Positions 20,887-34,028 of a stretch of DNA of 64,000 nt are shown here, one piece after another. Under the pieces are notes generated by a model, which saw only the letters and a program-made list of their open reading frames with translations, was not told the origin of the DNA and did no database searches. Origin of the DNA: Fulvia fulva. Taxonomy: Eukaryota; Ascomycota; Dothideomycetes; Mycosphaerellales; Mycosphaerellaceae. Every line of letters starts with the position of its first letter. Positions within the stretch are counted from its first letter, which is position 1. Position numbers and translations under genes: made by a program. Location: positions 1,364,001 to 1,428,000 of the forward strand of contig NC_063023.1 of NCBI RefSeq assembly GCF_020509005.1. Reading direction: 5' to 3'.

Positions 20887-23495
20887 ATGGAGGACACCAC
20901 TCAACACCCTAATCAAGGCGGTTATCACCTGCCGGATCAGCAAGGTTTCGTCACTCATCCAGTCGGAGAGGGCCCAGCCTATGGTCGCGCCCCAGGCAAC
21001 AACCACGCGGCTCAGCCTACTGGCCTGAACGACACCTTCAGGGCCACTCAGGCTGTACCCCCAGCTGCTCGGTCGCACCGCCGCCCTGACCGCGATGGCG
21101 ACGCGGAGATGGATGGGGCGGACTACCCAGACGAAGATGACTTCGGCCTGCATGACGAGCCAGCTGGCAGAGGCAAGGCGCCCAGGATAGGAGATCCCCC
21201 TGTTCTGAAGTCTAACGCTCACAACGACGAATGCCTTAACTGGATATCGTCTGTTAGAGCCTGGATTAGCCTGAATGAGAAATGGATTGTCAAACGACGC
21301 CTTTCCGACCACGCTCCACACTGACCAAACCGCCCAAAACAACTGGTGGGATTATGTTCATTTCTGAAGGTGTTGTTCTATCTCTCTATTCACATCCACA
21401 CCACCTTGTTCTTCGTTCTGCTGCGTCTATAGTCACAATGTGTATCTACTGCGTTCTTCTGACCCCTGCTGAATATGATATTCTCCAATCTCTCTGGCAC
21501 TGAGTCGCATAGGGCGTTGATCCAGTCCATATTCTCCTCCCTTATCTGTTGCCATCGTTCTTGACACAGCTCAGCCACTATCTCATCAGACCAGTGAGGT
21601 CGTTGTCGTACGTACTGCTTCAGAGGGCTCCACACGTTCTCAATGGGTGCGAAGTCTGGTGATCTGGCGTGGTTGAAGAAGTAACGATATGGGCCTTCAG
21701 TCCTTGACAGCCCCATTGACTGCTTCATTCGCTCCACCTTGTTGTTGTTCTGAGCAACCCCATGGCCACTGTCATTATCCTCCTCAAGCGCAAATAGAAT
21801 ACGGTCGTCAGAGCCAGGGTGATAGTAGTAGTGTGTATCTGGATACACATCCTCAACCCAGTCCTTCACAACGGGCAATATCTGGCTGCAGTAGATGTCT
21901 TGATTCATCTTGCCGTTGCTGTTCGAGGGAACCTCATATTGAATCAATGGGGACATGTTGTTGTACCATATGGCTCCCCATAGATGGACACGCTTCTGAT
22001 TCTTATCCATGTCGTCGTAGGTCTCTCTCACTTGGATACAATCAGGCTTGCGTCTCTCTGCGTTGCCACGCATTTGAGGTGTTGAAAGGTGTTTGGTCAT
22101 CTTGCAGTAGCTTCTCCAATCCAAGAAACAGGTGAGAAGTTTGCGACAGTAGCATGCGACAGCAACACCACATGTAGCCAATCCAAGCACGACAATTTGT
22201 TCAGTGATGTATCCAGATACGTATATAAATTTGCTGGTTGCAATGGGCCTGATATTGGATAAAGAAAACACGATTGAAGATGTGGTGTTGTTTTTTGGTG
22301 GAGGTGGGCGCTTTGGTCCGTATGACGCGTGCCGACCTGTTTGAAGCCATCGAAGAAACGCGCCTGAAGCACACTCATCTCAGGCACGGCGATTTCGACG
22401 ACATGATCACGCAGATCTCTGACTTCATGGTTGACCTGGACTATCAGGAGCAGATCCAGCGCAAGTGGGAGACCACCCGTCAAACTGGGAGTGTCAGTAC
22501 CTTCATCAGGTCGCTCAGGCTGACCAGGAGCCGTATGACTCCCCTACCAGATGACTTCACCTACCTGCGCAAGTTTTCAGCCGGCCTGAAGCCCGGTGTG
22601 CTAGCTGAACTAGACAACCGCAACTTCCGAGCGACCAACACGAATATCCGCGTCTACTTCTAGCAGGCTATTGCAGCCGACCAGCGACTCTACCTCAGCC
22701 GCGGGAGAGACTAGAAGCTGGCCGCAATGATGTCAGCCGTCGAAAAGTTCGCAGACGGAGACACTGAAGTCTGTGCAGCTCTCCGGAGCGACTCAGGTGG
22801 CTCGGCGCGCGGCAGAGGACGCGGCAGAGGCCGCGGCGGACGTGGACGCGGGCTAGGCAATCGTGGAGGCCCCTCCGGGCGCTCAGACGAATGCTATAAC
22901 TATGGCAAGACAGGCCACTTCGCGCGCGACTGCTCTAAGCCAAAAAAATAGAGCCTAAGACGTCTTAATCGAGGCAGACGTACTCAGGATCATCAGACGC
23001 CTCTGTACCCCTACCTAGAGAATCCTACTAGGATAGGACGACCCCGGCTACTAAGGTTAAGGCTTAGCAGACACAAGTAGAAGAGGATAGATCATTGTCT
23101 TCATCTAAAGAACCCGAGTCGGAGACTGAAGAGGAAGTCGACTATACGATAGAGAGGCTAATAGCGATAGGCGGAGGGCTCTTTACTATCGATACCCGCC
23201 TAGGACCTAATTAGGTTCGGGCCAAGGTCACCCTAGACTACGTAGCCTCTCAAGTGTACCTCTTAGCCCGAAAGTCGAAGCAACTCCCTCGATCGCTTTT
23301 TAGGGACTTACCGCTAGTAAGGATCGTCCTCCTAAACGGTAAGGAAATCATTTCTACTTAGGGTGTCCTTCTATAAGGGCCCGCGTACCGTAGGGTCCGA
23401 ATAAGAGAGTTATTATTCTACGAAGCTACGAAAGAGGAGCGCGAGGCGCGGCAAAGTTATAAAGTAAAGCTAAGCCGCGCTAACCCGATACGGAA
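20887..23495 (+). pseudogene. Gypsy-4 gag and protease start, split by a mariner and then damaged
   Basis: Gag starts with an ATG at 20887 and reads to about 21,290, is broken by the insertion at 21323-22318, and resumes near 22,319 (RADLFEAIEETRLKH) with an Arg/Gly-rich segment and a zinc knuckle at 22892-22933. The knuckle reads C-x2-Y-x4-H-x4-C: the second Cys is Tyr, a TpG-to-TpA change. Stops (TAG) begin to appear near 22,660 and become dense from about 22,950, so RIP rises sharply within this one element. A protease-like segment follows to about 23,370. The element is cut at 23,495 by the LTR of Gypsy-6. Gag is the structural protein of the retroelement particle; no RT is present. Confidence 0.7.
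21323..22318 (-). mobile_element. Tc1/mariner-type DNA transposon, N-terminally defective
   Basis: A roughly 1-kb element with short terminal inverted repeats (GACCAAACCGCCCA at the left, its near-complement TGGGCGCTTTGGTC at the right). The minus frame 22271-21390 (293 aa) has an EDNDSGHG motif (second catalytic Asp) and SPDFAPIENVW (catalytic Glu), typical of fungal DDE_3 transposases. I count about 45 residues between the Asp and the Glu, longer than the classical 34. The DNA-binding domain and the first catalytic Asp are not recognisable, so it is likely inactive. No clean TA target duplication is seen. It is nearly free of RIP, so the insertion is younger than the mutated blocks or occurs at low copy number. 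Confidence 0.75.
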
Positions 23496-24015
23496 TGTCA
23501 TAGTCTCCCTATAGAGTGTATAGAAGGTGGGGACAGAAGAGCCTTAGAGTGCTCAGAAGTCGTCAAGAAGTGACAGTCCAGCTTAGTGTGTAAGCGCCAA
23601 GAATCACATGCCCCGTAATATTCACTACGGGACCCAGCCCTCTAAATTTACCCCTCTACTAAACCTTAACAGATTCACTTCGGCTCGTGACTATGTGACT
23701 TATAGCACTCCCGCGAGCACCCGCGACTGCGCTAGACCCTAGAAGAAGTACGTGGAAGACTCGGAACGTAGGGCAGGTTAGAATAAGGTTTTGAGCAAAG
23801 CTACTAAGCGCGGCTTCGTACGGGTTAGCCCTGTTAATGCGGGGACACGTACTCGCGAGGGTCGCGTATAAATATCTAGCCTTCCCTAGGCCTCTCTTGC
23901 TTTCTTCGTCTTTCGTTTTGTATAGCAATTATACTATACCCTTTTATATCTACACTTCGTACCTACATTCTCGCTTTCACCCTTATATCTTATAGGCTAG
24001 GCTCTCGCCCTAACA
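23496..24015 (+). repeat. 5' LTR of Gypsy-6 (520 bp)
   Basis: It begins TGTCATAGTCTCC and ends CGCCCTAACA. It is the same length as the copy at 29266-29785, and the differences I checked are C/T or G/A transitions. Confidence 0.9.
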
Positions 24016-27000
24016 TCACGAAAGACTAACAAACCGTCAACTACTCGAGTCATCCTTATAGGTGACCACGCTACCGATAGAGGTGTTAACCTCGATAACT
24101 AAGACACTCTATTCCACTTTAGTAAGTAGACTAACATCCCCTTCTCGAACGCCGCTACCTTCGGTGCCTAGGCAAACGCTAACCCCGACACCGCCTACGC
24201 TCTTATTAACCGCACCGTCTCCTCTTTCCGCGAGACCGCCTAGTAGGTCGAGTAAGTAAACAACTAAGTAATATACCTTTAAGGTATTATAAACACCTTC
24301 TAGAACCTCGCCCCGCACGCCGACGACAACCGCCGCTAGTACTTCTCTAAGAAGGTCAACGACCTAGACAAGTTCGACGGTAATAAGAGCAAGTTTAAGG
24401 CATTTAAGACATAGCTCACTATTAAGCTGTTAGCTAATGCCGACTACTTTCCGTAAGAAAAGGACAAAGTTACGTACGTCTTCTCCCTCCTTCGGGGAGA
24501 CGCCGCGGCTTAGGTATAATACTATATCGATAACGCTACGTAGACTATCGGCTGCCCGGACGTCCTCACCTTAGTATAGGACCTCCGTGCTGCCTTTAGT
24601 AATCTAGACCGTAGAGCTACCGCCTAGAACGCTATCTATAACCTCCTCTAGAAGAACAAGAGCTTCGCCGAGTACCTCGCGGCCTTTAACCGCGACATCG
24701 GGTTTACCGGCTATAACGAAGAGACTAAGAAGAGCACTCTCCGCCGTAGTTTGTTAGTAGAGCTTCTTCGAGCCCTCGAGGATAAGGACGTCGGTACTAT
24801 AAGCTTCCGTAAGCTCGTCGAGACCTACTAGCGCCTCGACTCTAATATAAAACATACCGCCTCTCTCCTCGCTTCCCGTTCTTAAGGTCGTTAGCCTCGT
24901 AGTCCCGGAAGCTACTTCGCTACTCTACTAGGCGCCGCCGCTCCTACGGCTCTCCCTCCCGTCTCTATAGGTAACGCTATAGATCTTAGCGCTAGTACCG
25001 CCGTCCCTCGAGTCTAGGGCCTCGTTAACGGTAAGCTTACTCCCGAAGAGAAGCTTCGCCGTCGCTAGGCCGGACTCTGTACCTACTACGGCGGTCTAGG
25101 CTATATCGTAGCTAACTGTCCGTAGCTCGCTACCCGTAACGCCCGTAACCCGGTTCGCGGCGCTGTCGGCGCTATCGAGCCTACTCCTACTACTTCCGCT
25201 AAGTAGGAAAAAGCCTAGGTCTTCCTTATCGACGCGATAAAGACTAAGAACAACGTTTACCGAAAGTGAAGAGAGGAAAGAAGTTAAGGATCAATACAGT
25301 ATAGCTAGACCTATACGACGAGACGGGTAAGGACTACGCTTATAAACCGTTCGTCACGAATGTAAATATCGGCTCAAAGAAACTCTCTTCTTCCAATCTT
25401 ACTCTTATAGACACTAGCGCACTAGGCGAGTCTTTTATAGACTATAAACTCGCGACCTCTCTTAACCTCGAACCCTAGGAACTAAAGTACCCTCGCACCT
25501 TGAACTCTTTAACGGCACGGAGACTACTACTAGTAAGATTACTTATGTTATACACACGTTAATCACCCTCGGAAGCAAGCGTATGTCGATCACTAGCTTC
25601 CTTACGTCCCTACCGTATTAGAAGTTTATCCTCGGCCTCCCCTAGTTTAGACGATACCGACCTATTATCGACTAGACTTCCCTTACTATTAGCTTCCCTC
25701 TAGAAGTTCCTCCGGTACCTCCGCCTTCTCCGCCGCCTTAGCGCGGTCCTAAGTATACTAAGATCTTCTAGGTAAACGCCGCTGCCTTTACTACTACTAC
25801 TAAGTAGCCTAAAGCTTAAGTCTTCGCCGCCTCTCTCCGCGATATCGACATCGCCCTCGAGAAGCTCGATAAGAAGCGTATACCTACCGACCCTACTACG
25901 AAGGTCCCTCCTTAGGCACACTATATCCTCTACGTATTCGATACTAAAGCCGTAGACGAGCTGCCTCCTTATCGCCCTTACGACCATAAGATTGAGCTAG
26001 AAGAAGGTGTAGAGACACCGTTCGGACCGCTATATTCTATGTCCCGAGAAGAGCTTATCGTCCTTAAGAGATACCTCGAAGAGAACCTAAAGAAGGGGTT
26101 TATTCGAGCGAGCCGTTCTAGCGCTAGTAGTCCCGTTATGTTCGTTAAGAAGCCCGGCGGTAGTCTACGCTTCTACGTAGACTACCGAGGCTTAAACGCT
26201 ATTATAAAGAAGAACCGCTACCTAATACCGTTGATTTAGGAGACGCTCGAGCGCCTCTCTAAGGCTAAGTACTTCACTAAGCTCGATGTCATCGCTACGT
26301 TCAATAAGTTACGAATAGTAGAAGGACACGAGTATCTTATAGCCTTCCGTACTAGCTACGGGCTATTCGAGTCGCTCGTTATGCCCTTCGGCGTTTATAA
26401 CGGGCCTAGTACCTTCTAGAACTTTATTAACGACATCCTTTAGGAGTTCCTCGATCAGTTCTACACTACCTACATCGACGACATCCTAGTCTATAGCGAG
26501 ACTAAGGAGGAGCACCGCGAGCACGTCTATAAGGTCCTTTAGAAGCTCGTAGACGCCGGCTTATAGCTCGATATCGACAAGTACGAGTTTAAGAAGACCG
26601 AAGTCAAGTTCCTTAGTTTGATCATTACCGTAGACGGCATTAAGATGGACTAAGAGAAGATCGACGCTATCGTCGAATAGGATGCTCCTACGAACGTTAA
26701 AGAGGTCTAGGGTTTCCTAGGCTTTACTAACTTCTACCGCCGCTTTATCTACGTATTTTCGGGCGTAGTACGCCCTTTGACGAAGCTTACGCGTAAGGGT
26801 AAGAAGTTCGCCTAGACCGACGAATGCTAGGAGGCTTTTGACTTACTTAAAGCGAAGTTTGTTAAGAACCCGCTTCTATAGCACTTCGATTTCGAACTAG
26901 AGACCCGTATAGAGACCGACGTATCCGACGGCGTAGTAGGCGGTGTCCTACTATAACGCCGCTCGCCTGAATCCCCCTAGTTACCTATCGCCTTCCTCTC

Positions 27001-29265
27001 TAAGAAGATGACCGCTACGGAGTATAACTACGAGATCTACGACAAGGAGCTTCTCGCTATCGTCAAAGCTTTCGAAGAGTAGCGCCCCGAGCTCGAAGGC
27101 TCTACTATACCCGTCTAAGTAAGCTCCGACTATAAGAACCTCGTCTACTTTATAAAGAGCAAGCTACTTAATCGTCGCTAGGCCCGCTAGAGCGAGTTCC
27201 TCTCCCGGTTTAACTTCGTGATCTCGTATACGCCCGGTAAGGCCAACTCGATAGCCGACGCCCTTACCCGCCGCCCTAGTAACTCTCTAGTTGATCGAAG
27301 AGGGGGCCGGCAAATCGTAGAGTAACAAGTCATTAAAGAGTATAACCTCTCTTCCGAGCTTCGAGAGTACCTATCGAACGGCTAGCCTACGCTCGCCGCT
27401 TCCTTTACTACTCTCGTACTCGCTCCTACCTACCTTAACGAGAGTGACGATAAATCCGAGCCTAAAGAATACGCCTCGGACGCTAAGGACTTGAACGACG
27501 ATGAAGAGGGCTTAGTAACGACCGACGGCTTATCCGAATTAGACTTTGAGGGGTTTAATAATAAGGAGCAGCCCGAAGGCATTATAGCACGAGTACGAAC
27601 AGCGTACGATGCCGACATAGACGCCTAAGAGTTAGTTCAGGCCCTTGAATCTAGCGCGAGGACATTCCCGGGCTTCTCGCTGTCCGAGTACGAGCTCTAG
27701 GAAGGTGTCGTCTACTTCCGTAAGAAGCTTTACGTACCGTAGCCCGAAGGCTCTAATATCCGAGCTAAGATTCTTCAAATCATCTACGACTCCGCCTCTA
27801 GGGGTTACCTAGGCGTAGCTAAGACCTATAAGCTCCTCGCTAGGTATTACTAGTAGCCGTATTCCTAGAAGGACGTCCGCCGCTACGTACTAAACTACGC
27901 TACTTACCGAAGAGCTAAAGCTAACCGCTACCGTCCCTACGGTCTCTTACACCCTCTCCCGGCTCCTGATCGTCCGTAGAAGCACATTACTATAGACTTT
28001 ATTACCGATCTTCCTTACGGTAAGACCTTTAGCGGCGTGAAAGTAAAGGCCCTTCTAGTAATCGTAGACCGTTACTCTAAGGACCGGTATATAATCCCGT
28101 ACTAGAGTATAACCGTAAAGGAGACTACTCGCTTGTTCTACGAATTCGTCTAGCGCTTTTAAGGCCTCCCGGATAGCATCACCTCTAATAGAGGCACCTA
28201 GTTCATCTCGTACTTCTAGAAGCGTCTATATACTATCCTAGGTATCAAGTATAACCTCTCGACTAGTTTTTAGCTACAGACCGACGGCTAGACCGAAGTT
28301 ACGAACGCTATCCTCGAGTAGGTCCTTCGTTACTTCGTCGACTACTACTAGAAGGATTGGCCTTAGTATATCCCTACGGTAGAGTTCGCTACTCGTAACT
28401 AGGACTCGGAGACTACTAGCTACTCTCCCTTCTATACTACGAGAGGTTACTACCCTCGTATAGGTATAGAACTAGGAGAACCTCTCCCGCCTACCGAAGA
28501 CGTAAACGAGTAAGCAGTAGACGAGTTCGCTACTATACTCTTATAGATCTATAAAGAAGTTCACGACGAGATAGTGTACGTATAAGCAATCTACGAGGAT
28601 CAAGCTAATCGTCGTCGCTAGCTAGCTCCCGACTACTAAGTAGGCGATATAGTCTACCTTAACTCTAAGAATATTAAGACGGACCGCCCCTCTAAGAAGC
28701 TAAGCTAGAAGAACCTAGGTTCTTTTGAGATTACCGAGCGTATTAGTTTATACGCCTACTATCTAGCTCTTCCTACAAATATAAAGATCCACGACGTCTT
28801 CTATCCCGTACGCCTTCGGCCGTCGGCTAAGGACCTATTCCCGAACTAAAACTAAGACATACTAGGTCCTCCCGATAAAGTAGAAGTTAACGAGCCTATT
28901 AACCTACCTTCTAACGACTATACCGTCCGTAAGATCCGGGGAATCCGCGTAGAGCCTAACGACGTTAAAGGACTACCGCCGATTAAGTATAAAGTCGAAT
29001 AGCAAGGTTGCCCTAAGTAGGATACCTTATAGGAACCTATCTAATATATCATCTTTAATCGTTAAGCAATCGAAGAATACTACGCCCGCGTAGACGGCCT
29101 AGAAGTTAATATCGGTAGGCTCTTCGAATCTAAGCTCTTCGACGGGGCTTACTAATAGTGTATCGACTATAACATTAGGCCTAGGCCTAGTACTAAAGCT
29201 GAACATCCTCGATATATAGAACTACTACGGCTTCGTAGGAACTTAGCTTTGTTTAGGGGGGCTAC
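24016..29265 (+). pseudogene. RIP-inactivated Ty3/gypsy gag-pol (Gypsy-6)
   Basis: A structurally complete internal region. Gag spans about 24,060-25,260 with a zinc knuckle at 25078-25119 in which the second Cys and the His are both Tyr. Protease has LIDTSALG near 25,400. Reverse transcriptase (about 26,040-26,700) keeps the YIDD site at 26471-26482. RNase H is at about 26,880-27,280, ending ANSIADALTRRP. Integrase spans about 27,760-28,700 with TIDFITDLP near 27,990 and SNRGT in place of SDRGT, so one catalytic Asp is Asn. A chromodomain-like end (IRGIRVEPNDV then KYKVE-x-QGCPK) lies near 28,930-29,030. TAG codons interrupt all domains. GGGGGGCTAC before the 3' LTR is the polypurine tract. 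Flanks carry no matching 5-bp duplication. Confidence 0.9.
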
Positions 29266-29785
29266 TGTTATAGTCTCCCTATAGAGTGTACAGAAGGTAG
29301 GGATAGAAGAGCCTTAGAGTACTCAGAAGTCGTTAAGAAGTGACAGTCTAGCTTAGTATATAAGCGCTAAGAATTATATGCCCCGTAATATTCACTACGG
29401 GACCTAGCCCTCTAAATTTACCCCTCTACTAAACCTTAATAGATTCACTTCGGCTCGTAGCTATATGACTTACGGTACTCCCGCGAGTACCCGCGACTAC
29501 GCTAGACCCTAGAAGAAGCACGTAGAAGACTCGGAACGTAGGGTAGGTTAGAATAAGGTTTTGAGCAAAGCTACTAAGCGCGGCTTCGTACGGGTTAGCC
29601 CTATTAATACGGGGACACGCACTCGCGAGGGTCGCGTATAAATATCTAGCCTTCCCTAGGCCTCTCTTACTTTCTTTGTCTTTCGTTTTATGTAGCAATT
29701 ATACTATACCCTTTTATATCTACACTTCGTACCTACATTCTCGCTTTCACCCTTATATCTTATAGGCTAAGCTCTCGCCCTAACA
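29266..29785 (+). repeat. 3' LTR of Gypsy-6 (520 bp)
   Basis: It begins TGTTATAGTCTCC after the polypurine tract and ends CGCCCTAACA; it is a near copy of 23496-24015 and more heavily mutated. Confidence 0.92.
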
Positions 29786-31717
29786 AGAGACTTATAAAAC
29801 TAGTCGAGGAGAACAATATCCTCCCGGAGATATAGATAGGAGGGAGAAGCAACCGCTTAACCCTTACGGTAATAGAACTAATAACCGAACAGATCTAAAC
29901 CCTCTAGTACTATAGACGGAATAGAATAGTATCGCTACTCTCTCTAGACATCTCCGGAGTATTCGATAACGTCTCCTACGAAAGACTACTCTATATACTC
30001 CGATAGAAGGGAGTCCCCGTATAGGCTACGAAATTTATATACTCCTTCCTTAAAGAGAGGACTATAAGAATAGTCCTCGGGAGGTATAAATCCGAAAGAG
30101 TATACGTAGAGACCGGAATCCCCTAAGGATCTACGCTATCCCCGATCCTATTCCTAATCTTTATAGCCGACCTTATCCCCTTACTTACGTCCCCTTAGAC
30201 TTTAGCGTTAGGCTTCGTAGACGACATAAACATCCTAGCCTAGTCCGCGATAACAAAGGAAAACTATAGACTACTTACGGAGAGATATAGAGTATACGAG
30301 GACTAGGCTAGACGCTACGGCGTCCGTTTTGCCCTAGAGAAATACTAGCTGATCTACTTTAGCAAAGCGAGGACCTACTATAATATATAGGCAACTATAA
30401 TAATCTAGGGATACGAGACGAAGCCCTCCCCCGAACTCTAAGTACTAGGAATCTAGCTAGACCCGAAGCTAAGCTAGAACCTATAGATCAAGAAGGCCTA
30501 TAATAGGGTATAAGTAAACGAGGTATTAATAATACGTCTTACTAAGTCAACGTAGGGGGCGACCTTCGACAAAGCAAGAATAATATATAAAGTAATTGTT
30601 CGACTAGCGATACTTTACGGGGTATAAATCTAGGGTACGGGGGGAGTCGATAAGCTAGTACCGCGACGGATCGAACAGCCTCTTAATCGAACCTAAGTAG
30701 GCAACTTAAGGAGAATTCTCGGAGCGTATAAGACTATACCGATAAGAGTAGCCGAGATAGAGACCGGGATACTACCTATCCGTTACTATATCTAAGGGAT
30801 AAGGATCTAATATACGGCGAAGACAATAGAGTACCTAGTATAGTAGACTATCTACGATAAGATAGCACGAATCGTATAGAGATATAGCCGGCTATATATA
30901 GGACCGTACGTAAGGAGGAGTTAGAAGCGGGACGACTTACGGGCTTTTAGGAAAGTATAAGGAACGCCAGAGTAGCTAGCGAGGGAGGAGGAGGAACGAA
31001 GAACCCGGGAAAAGAAGGGGAGTAAGGGAAAGTCCTAGAGCCTCGTAGAGTAGGTAGCCGTCTACCTATAGGAATAGGAATAGAATAGTAATCTACTAGC
31101 GAGAATAGGCCCCCTAGCCCTACGAACCTTCTAGAACATAACTACCTCCTATGCCGCGACCTTATAAAGGCAGAAGCAAGCGTAACAATCTAAATCCGGT
31201 CCGAATATATCGGGCTTAGGGCTTACTTATATAGGAGGAACGTCCTAGATATAGATAACCTAGCGTACGAGTATAGCTACCCGTTATAGAACCCGGAATA
31301 TATAGTCGTATAGTGCCTATAGTAGGTAGAAGGGCGGAGTATATAGAGAGCGAGAGTAGCTAGACGTAACTACTAGTCGATCGTTACGAATAAGAGCGAC
31401 GTATAGAGGGTAGTACGTTAGGTCCTAAGATAAGGATACCTTACCTAGTTTAAACTAGCTAACGAGACGGAGGAGTAGATAGAGAAGAGGAAAGAGACTA
31501 AGGGGATGTAGACAAGGTAGTTATTAGGGTAGGCCTATAACACTAGTATACCCTCTATAAGGAAAGCGAGAAGGTAAATAACGGACAATAGTAGTATAGT
31601 AGAGGAGAGGGGTTTTTACCGCGAGCGGTCTCCCCTCTATAAGACAGAAGTACGTAGAATAGCTATATAGGCTAGGAGGCACTATAACAGCTTAATAAAT
31701 AATATATATATATATCT
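29786..31717 (+). mobile_element. Tad1-like LINE, 5'-truncated (copy L5)
   Basis: The sequence enters in mid reverse transcriptase directly after the Gypsy-6 LTR. LDISGVFDNVSYERLL (about 29,945-29,990), the ETGIPQGS block near 30,115 and the active site GFVDDIN (30211-30231) are readable across RIP stops, followed by the long C-terminal region and a 3' end (AACAGCTTAATAAAT then TA/TATC tail) like the other LINE copies. The 5' half is missing on the other side of Gypsy-6. Confidence 0.85.
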
Positions 31718-32800
31718 AACTTCTTCTACTTAAACTCGGCCTTGTCCTACTTTAGCTTATCCTAGGCTATCCTAACTACCGCTCTCTTATCCTAAAGCTT
31801 ATTATACGCCTAGCCGAATATCTTTAATAACTCGGTTATGTTATAGTCGTCGGCTTAGGCGCGTCGAAGTAGGTAATAGATCGTAGATAGTACTTTAGGT
31901 ATACTAGCTATAAGGGCTTAGAACTCGGTTATATCTAGGTTCTTTAGCTCCTCTAGATTATAGCGGAAAGTCTTAGCTACCTATTGTTCTCCTTCTCCTT
32001 CGTCTATTACTATATTATCGTTATAATTAAACTAGACATCCTATCTAGTCCTATATTCTTTCACCTCGTCGTCCCGGATATAGTCGGAGCGGTTAATCGT
32101 CTTAGGCGGTTCGGTGACTAGTTATATTAGTTGCTTAATACGCTACTATATTTGCTCGTTAGTTAGCTATTAGGGTTAGGTTTAGTAACCTTAAGTCTAG
32201 CTACTATTAAATATAAGCGACTCGCGGCGGATCTTAGGGCGACTAGTAAGTAGGGAGTACCTACCGCCTATACTCTTAGCTAGCATCTTATTAATAAAGG
32301 TGCGATTGTTCTTATTGACTTAGACCTATCGCGTTTATCGCGCGATTAGTATAGAAAACTCGCCATAAGCGTAGTTTCTATATCTTTGACCTATTACTTT
32401 ATAGGTCCTTCGTAGTACGTATTCTACGGTCAGTAAAGGAGGTCTAATAAAGTATAAGGGAGCCGTTCTTAATATAGGGCAAATAAGGAAGTTATTAGAT
32501 AGGCTATCTAAGAGGAGTACGAGGTACGGAAAGTTGATATATAAGCCGAGGTATATAGGCCGGCCTATACCGAGTCACGTAACCGACTACTATTTACTAG
32601 ACGTCCGCCTAGACCCGTAATAGTAGGGCCTAGTTATTAGGTACCTATAGGCTCTAACTATCGTACTAGTTTTGTATATATAATATATTACTATCTACCT
32701 TATAGTACGCGGGGTGTATCCTCGCCTTCTATAAGGGTAGAGGGATAGTACTATCTTTCCGTAGTATCTTAATTGCCGCCTTAAGTTCTTAGTCTAGAGC
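31718..32800 (-). other. RIP-mutated segment of unknown origin
   Basis: Reading the minus strand across stops gives a charged, coiled-coil-like block (about 31,730-32,000, KRAVVRIAQDKLKQDKAEF) and a second block (about 32,170-32,560) that I cannot assign. It follows the RNase H region of Gypsy-2, where integrase would be expected, but no integrase motif is visible. It could be part of another element or a captured gene. Confidence 0.4.
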
Positions 32801-34028
32801 GTAAGTAGTCGTTATACGGTACTCGAGTTTAGCTTCGACTTCGGCTTTATTCGTAGTCTATACTTCCTAGGCTAGTACTAGCTATATTTATAGTACCTAT
32901 TCTAGTTCTAGAATAAACTCGATTGCTTTAGGATTTAAGGGAGTCGTCTCTTCTTCTTCGGGCGTATCTTCGATAGTAGCTCGTATAGAGTCGATCTTAA
33001 GGAATCGCTCTAGTAGAAGTAATGTCTAATACTAGTACTGATTTCTCGGATCGTCTACCCCCTACGGAAGGTCCTAGCTACGTCTTATTAGGCTATCTAG
33101 CTTCGTTCCTTATATACCTAGGCGGTATATAATCTCGAAGTTAAATTGTAATAGAAATTCTACCTATTACGCTTATCGGCGATTTAGCTATTTCGTAGTT
33201 ATAAAATACTCGAGGTTCTTATAGTCTATAAACACTCTAACTAGATCACCGTCCTCGTCTACTTCGTAAGTAAGCTCCGGGCGCTACTCTTCGAATGCTT
33301 TAATAATCGCGAGGAGTTCCTTATCGTAGATCTCGTAATTATACTCCTAGGGGCTTAGCTTCTTCGAATAGAAAGCTATAGGATATAACACTCCCTACTC
33401 GTCGTATTATAAGAGTATACCTATATTAAGAAGGTCTAAGGAGTTAGTCTCGACGATAGTCTACCTACCCGGTATATAGTATACTAGTATACCTGCCTTA
33501 CTAAACGCTACTTTTAACGCCTCGAATACCCTCTAGCAATTATTAGTCTAGTTAATTCTACGGTTCTTATGATTACTAGGCCTATCTAACTTCGTTAGGG
33601 TAGTTCATAGGGATGTAATACGAGAGAAAGCCTCGATAAACCTACGGTAGAAGTTCGCGAATCCTAGGAAGGCTTAGATATCCTTAAGATTAGTTAGTAC
33701 TTCCTAGGTCTATATACATTCCAATTTCGCCGGGTCTATCTCGATACCCTAGGGTATAATAATAAGGCCTAGATATTTTATACGTTCCTAGTAGAACTCG
33801 GACTTATCGATATTAATAGTAAGCCCGGTATCTCGTAGCTTAATTAATACCTTTCGTACGTATTCGACGTGTTCCTCTAGAGTGTCGCTAAAGATAAGGA
33901 CGTTATCTAGATATACTAATACAAAGTCATCTAGATGTTCCTATAGAACCTTATTAGTATATAACTAAAAGGTTACGGGTCCGTTATAGAGGCCGAACGG
34001 TAATACGAGGCATTTATATATACCGTAG
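32801..34028 (-). pseudogene. Gypsy-2 RT C-terminus and RNase H, left part
   Basis: Minus-strand reading gives the end of reverse transcriptase (a YLD box near 33,905, then a GIEIDPAK-like block) and RNase H ([17 protein letters not shown] near 33,300-33,350). The sequence closely parallels Gypsy-1 at 1400-2560, so it is the same family. It is interrupted by LINE L6 inside the RT and continues at 39,012. Confidence 0.75.

Noticed and set aside
21323..22318. TA target duplication of the mariner-type element
   Set aside because: The bases next to the inverted repeats are CT and CG, so I could not confirm the usual TA.
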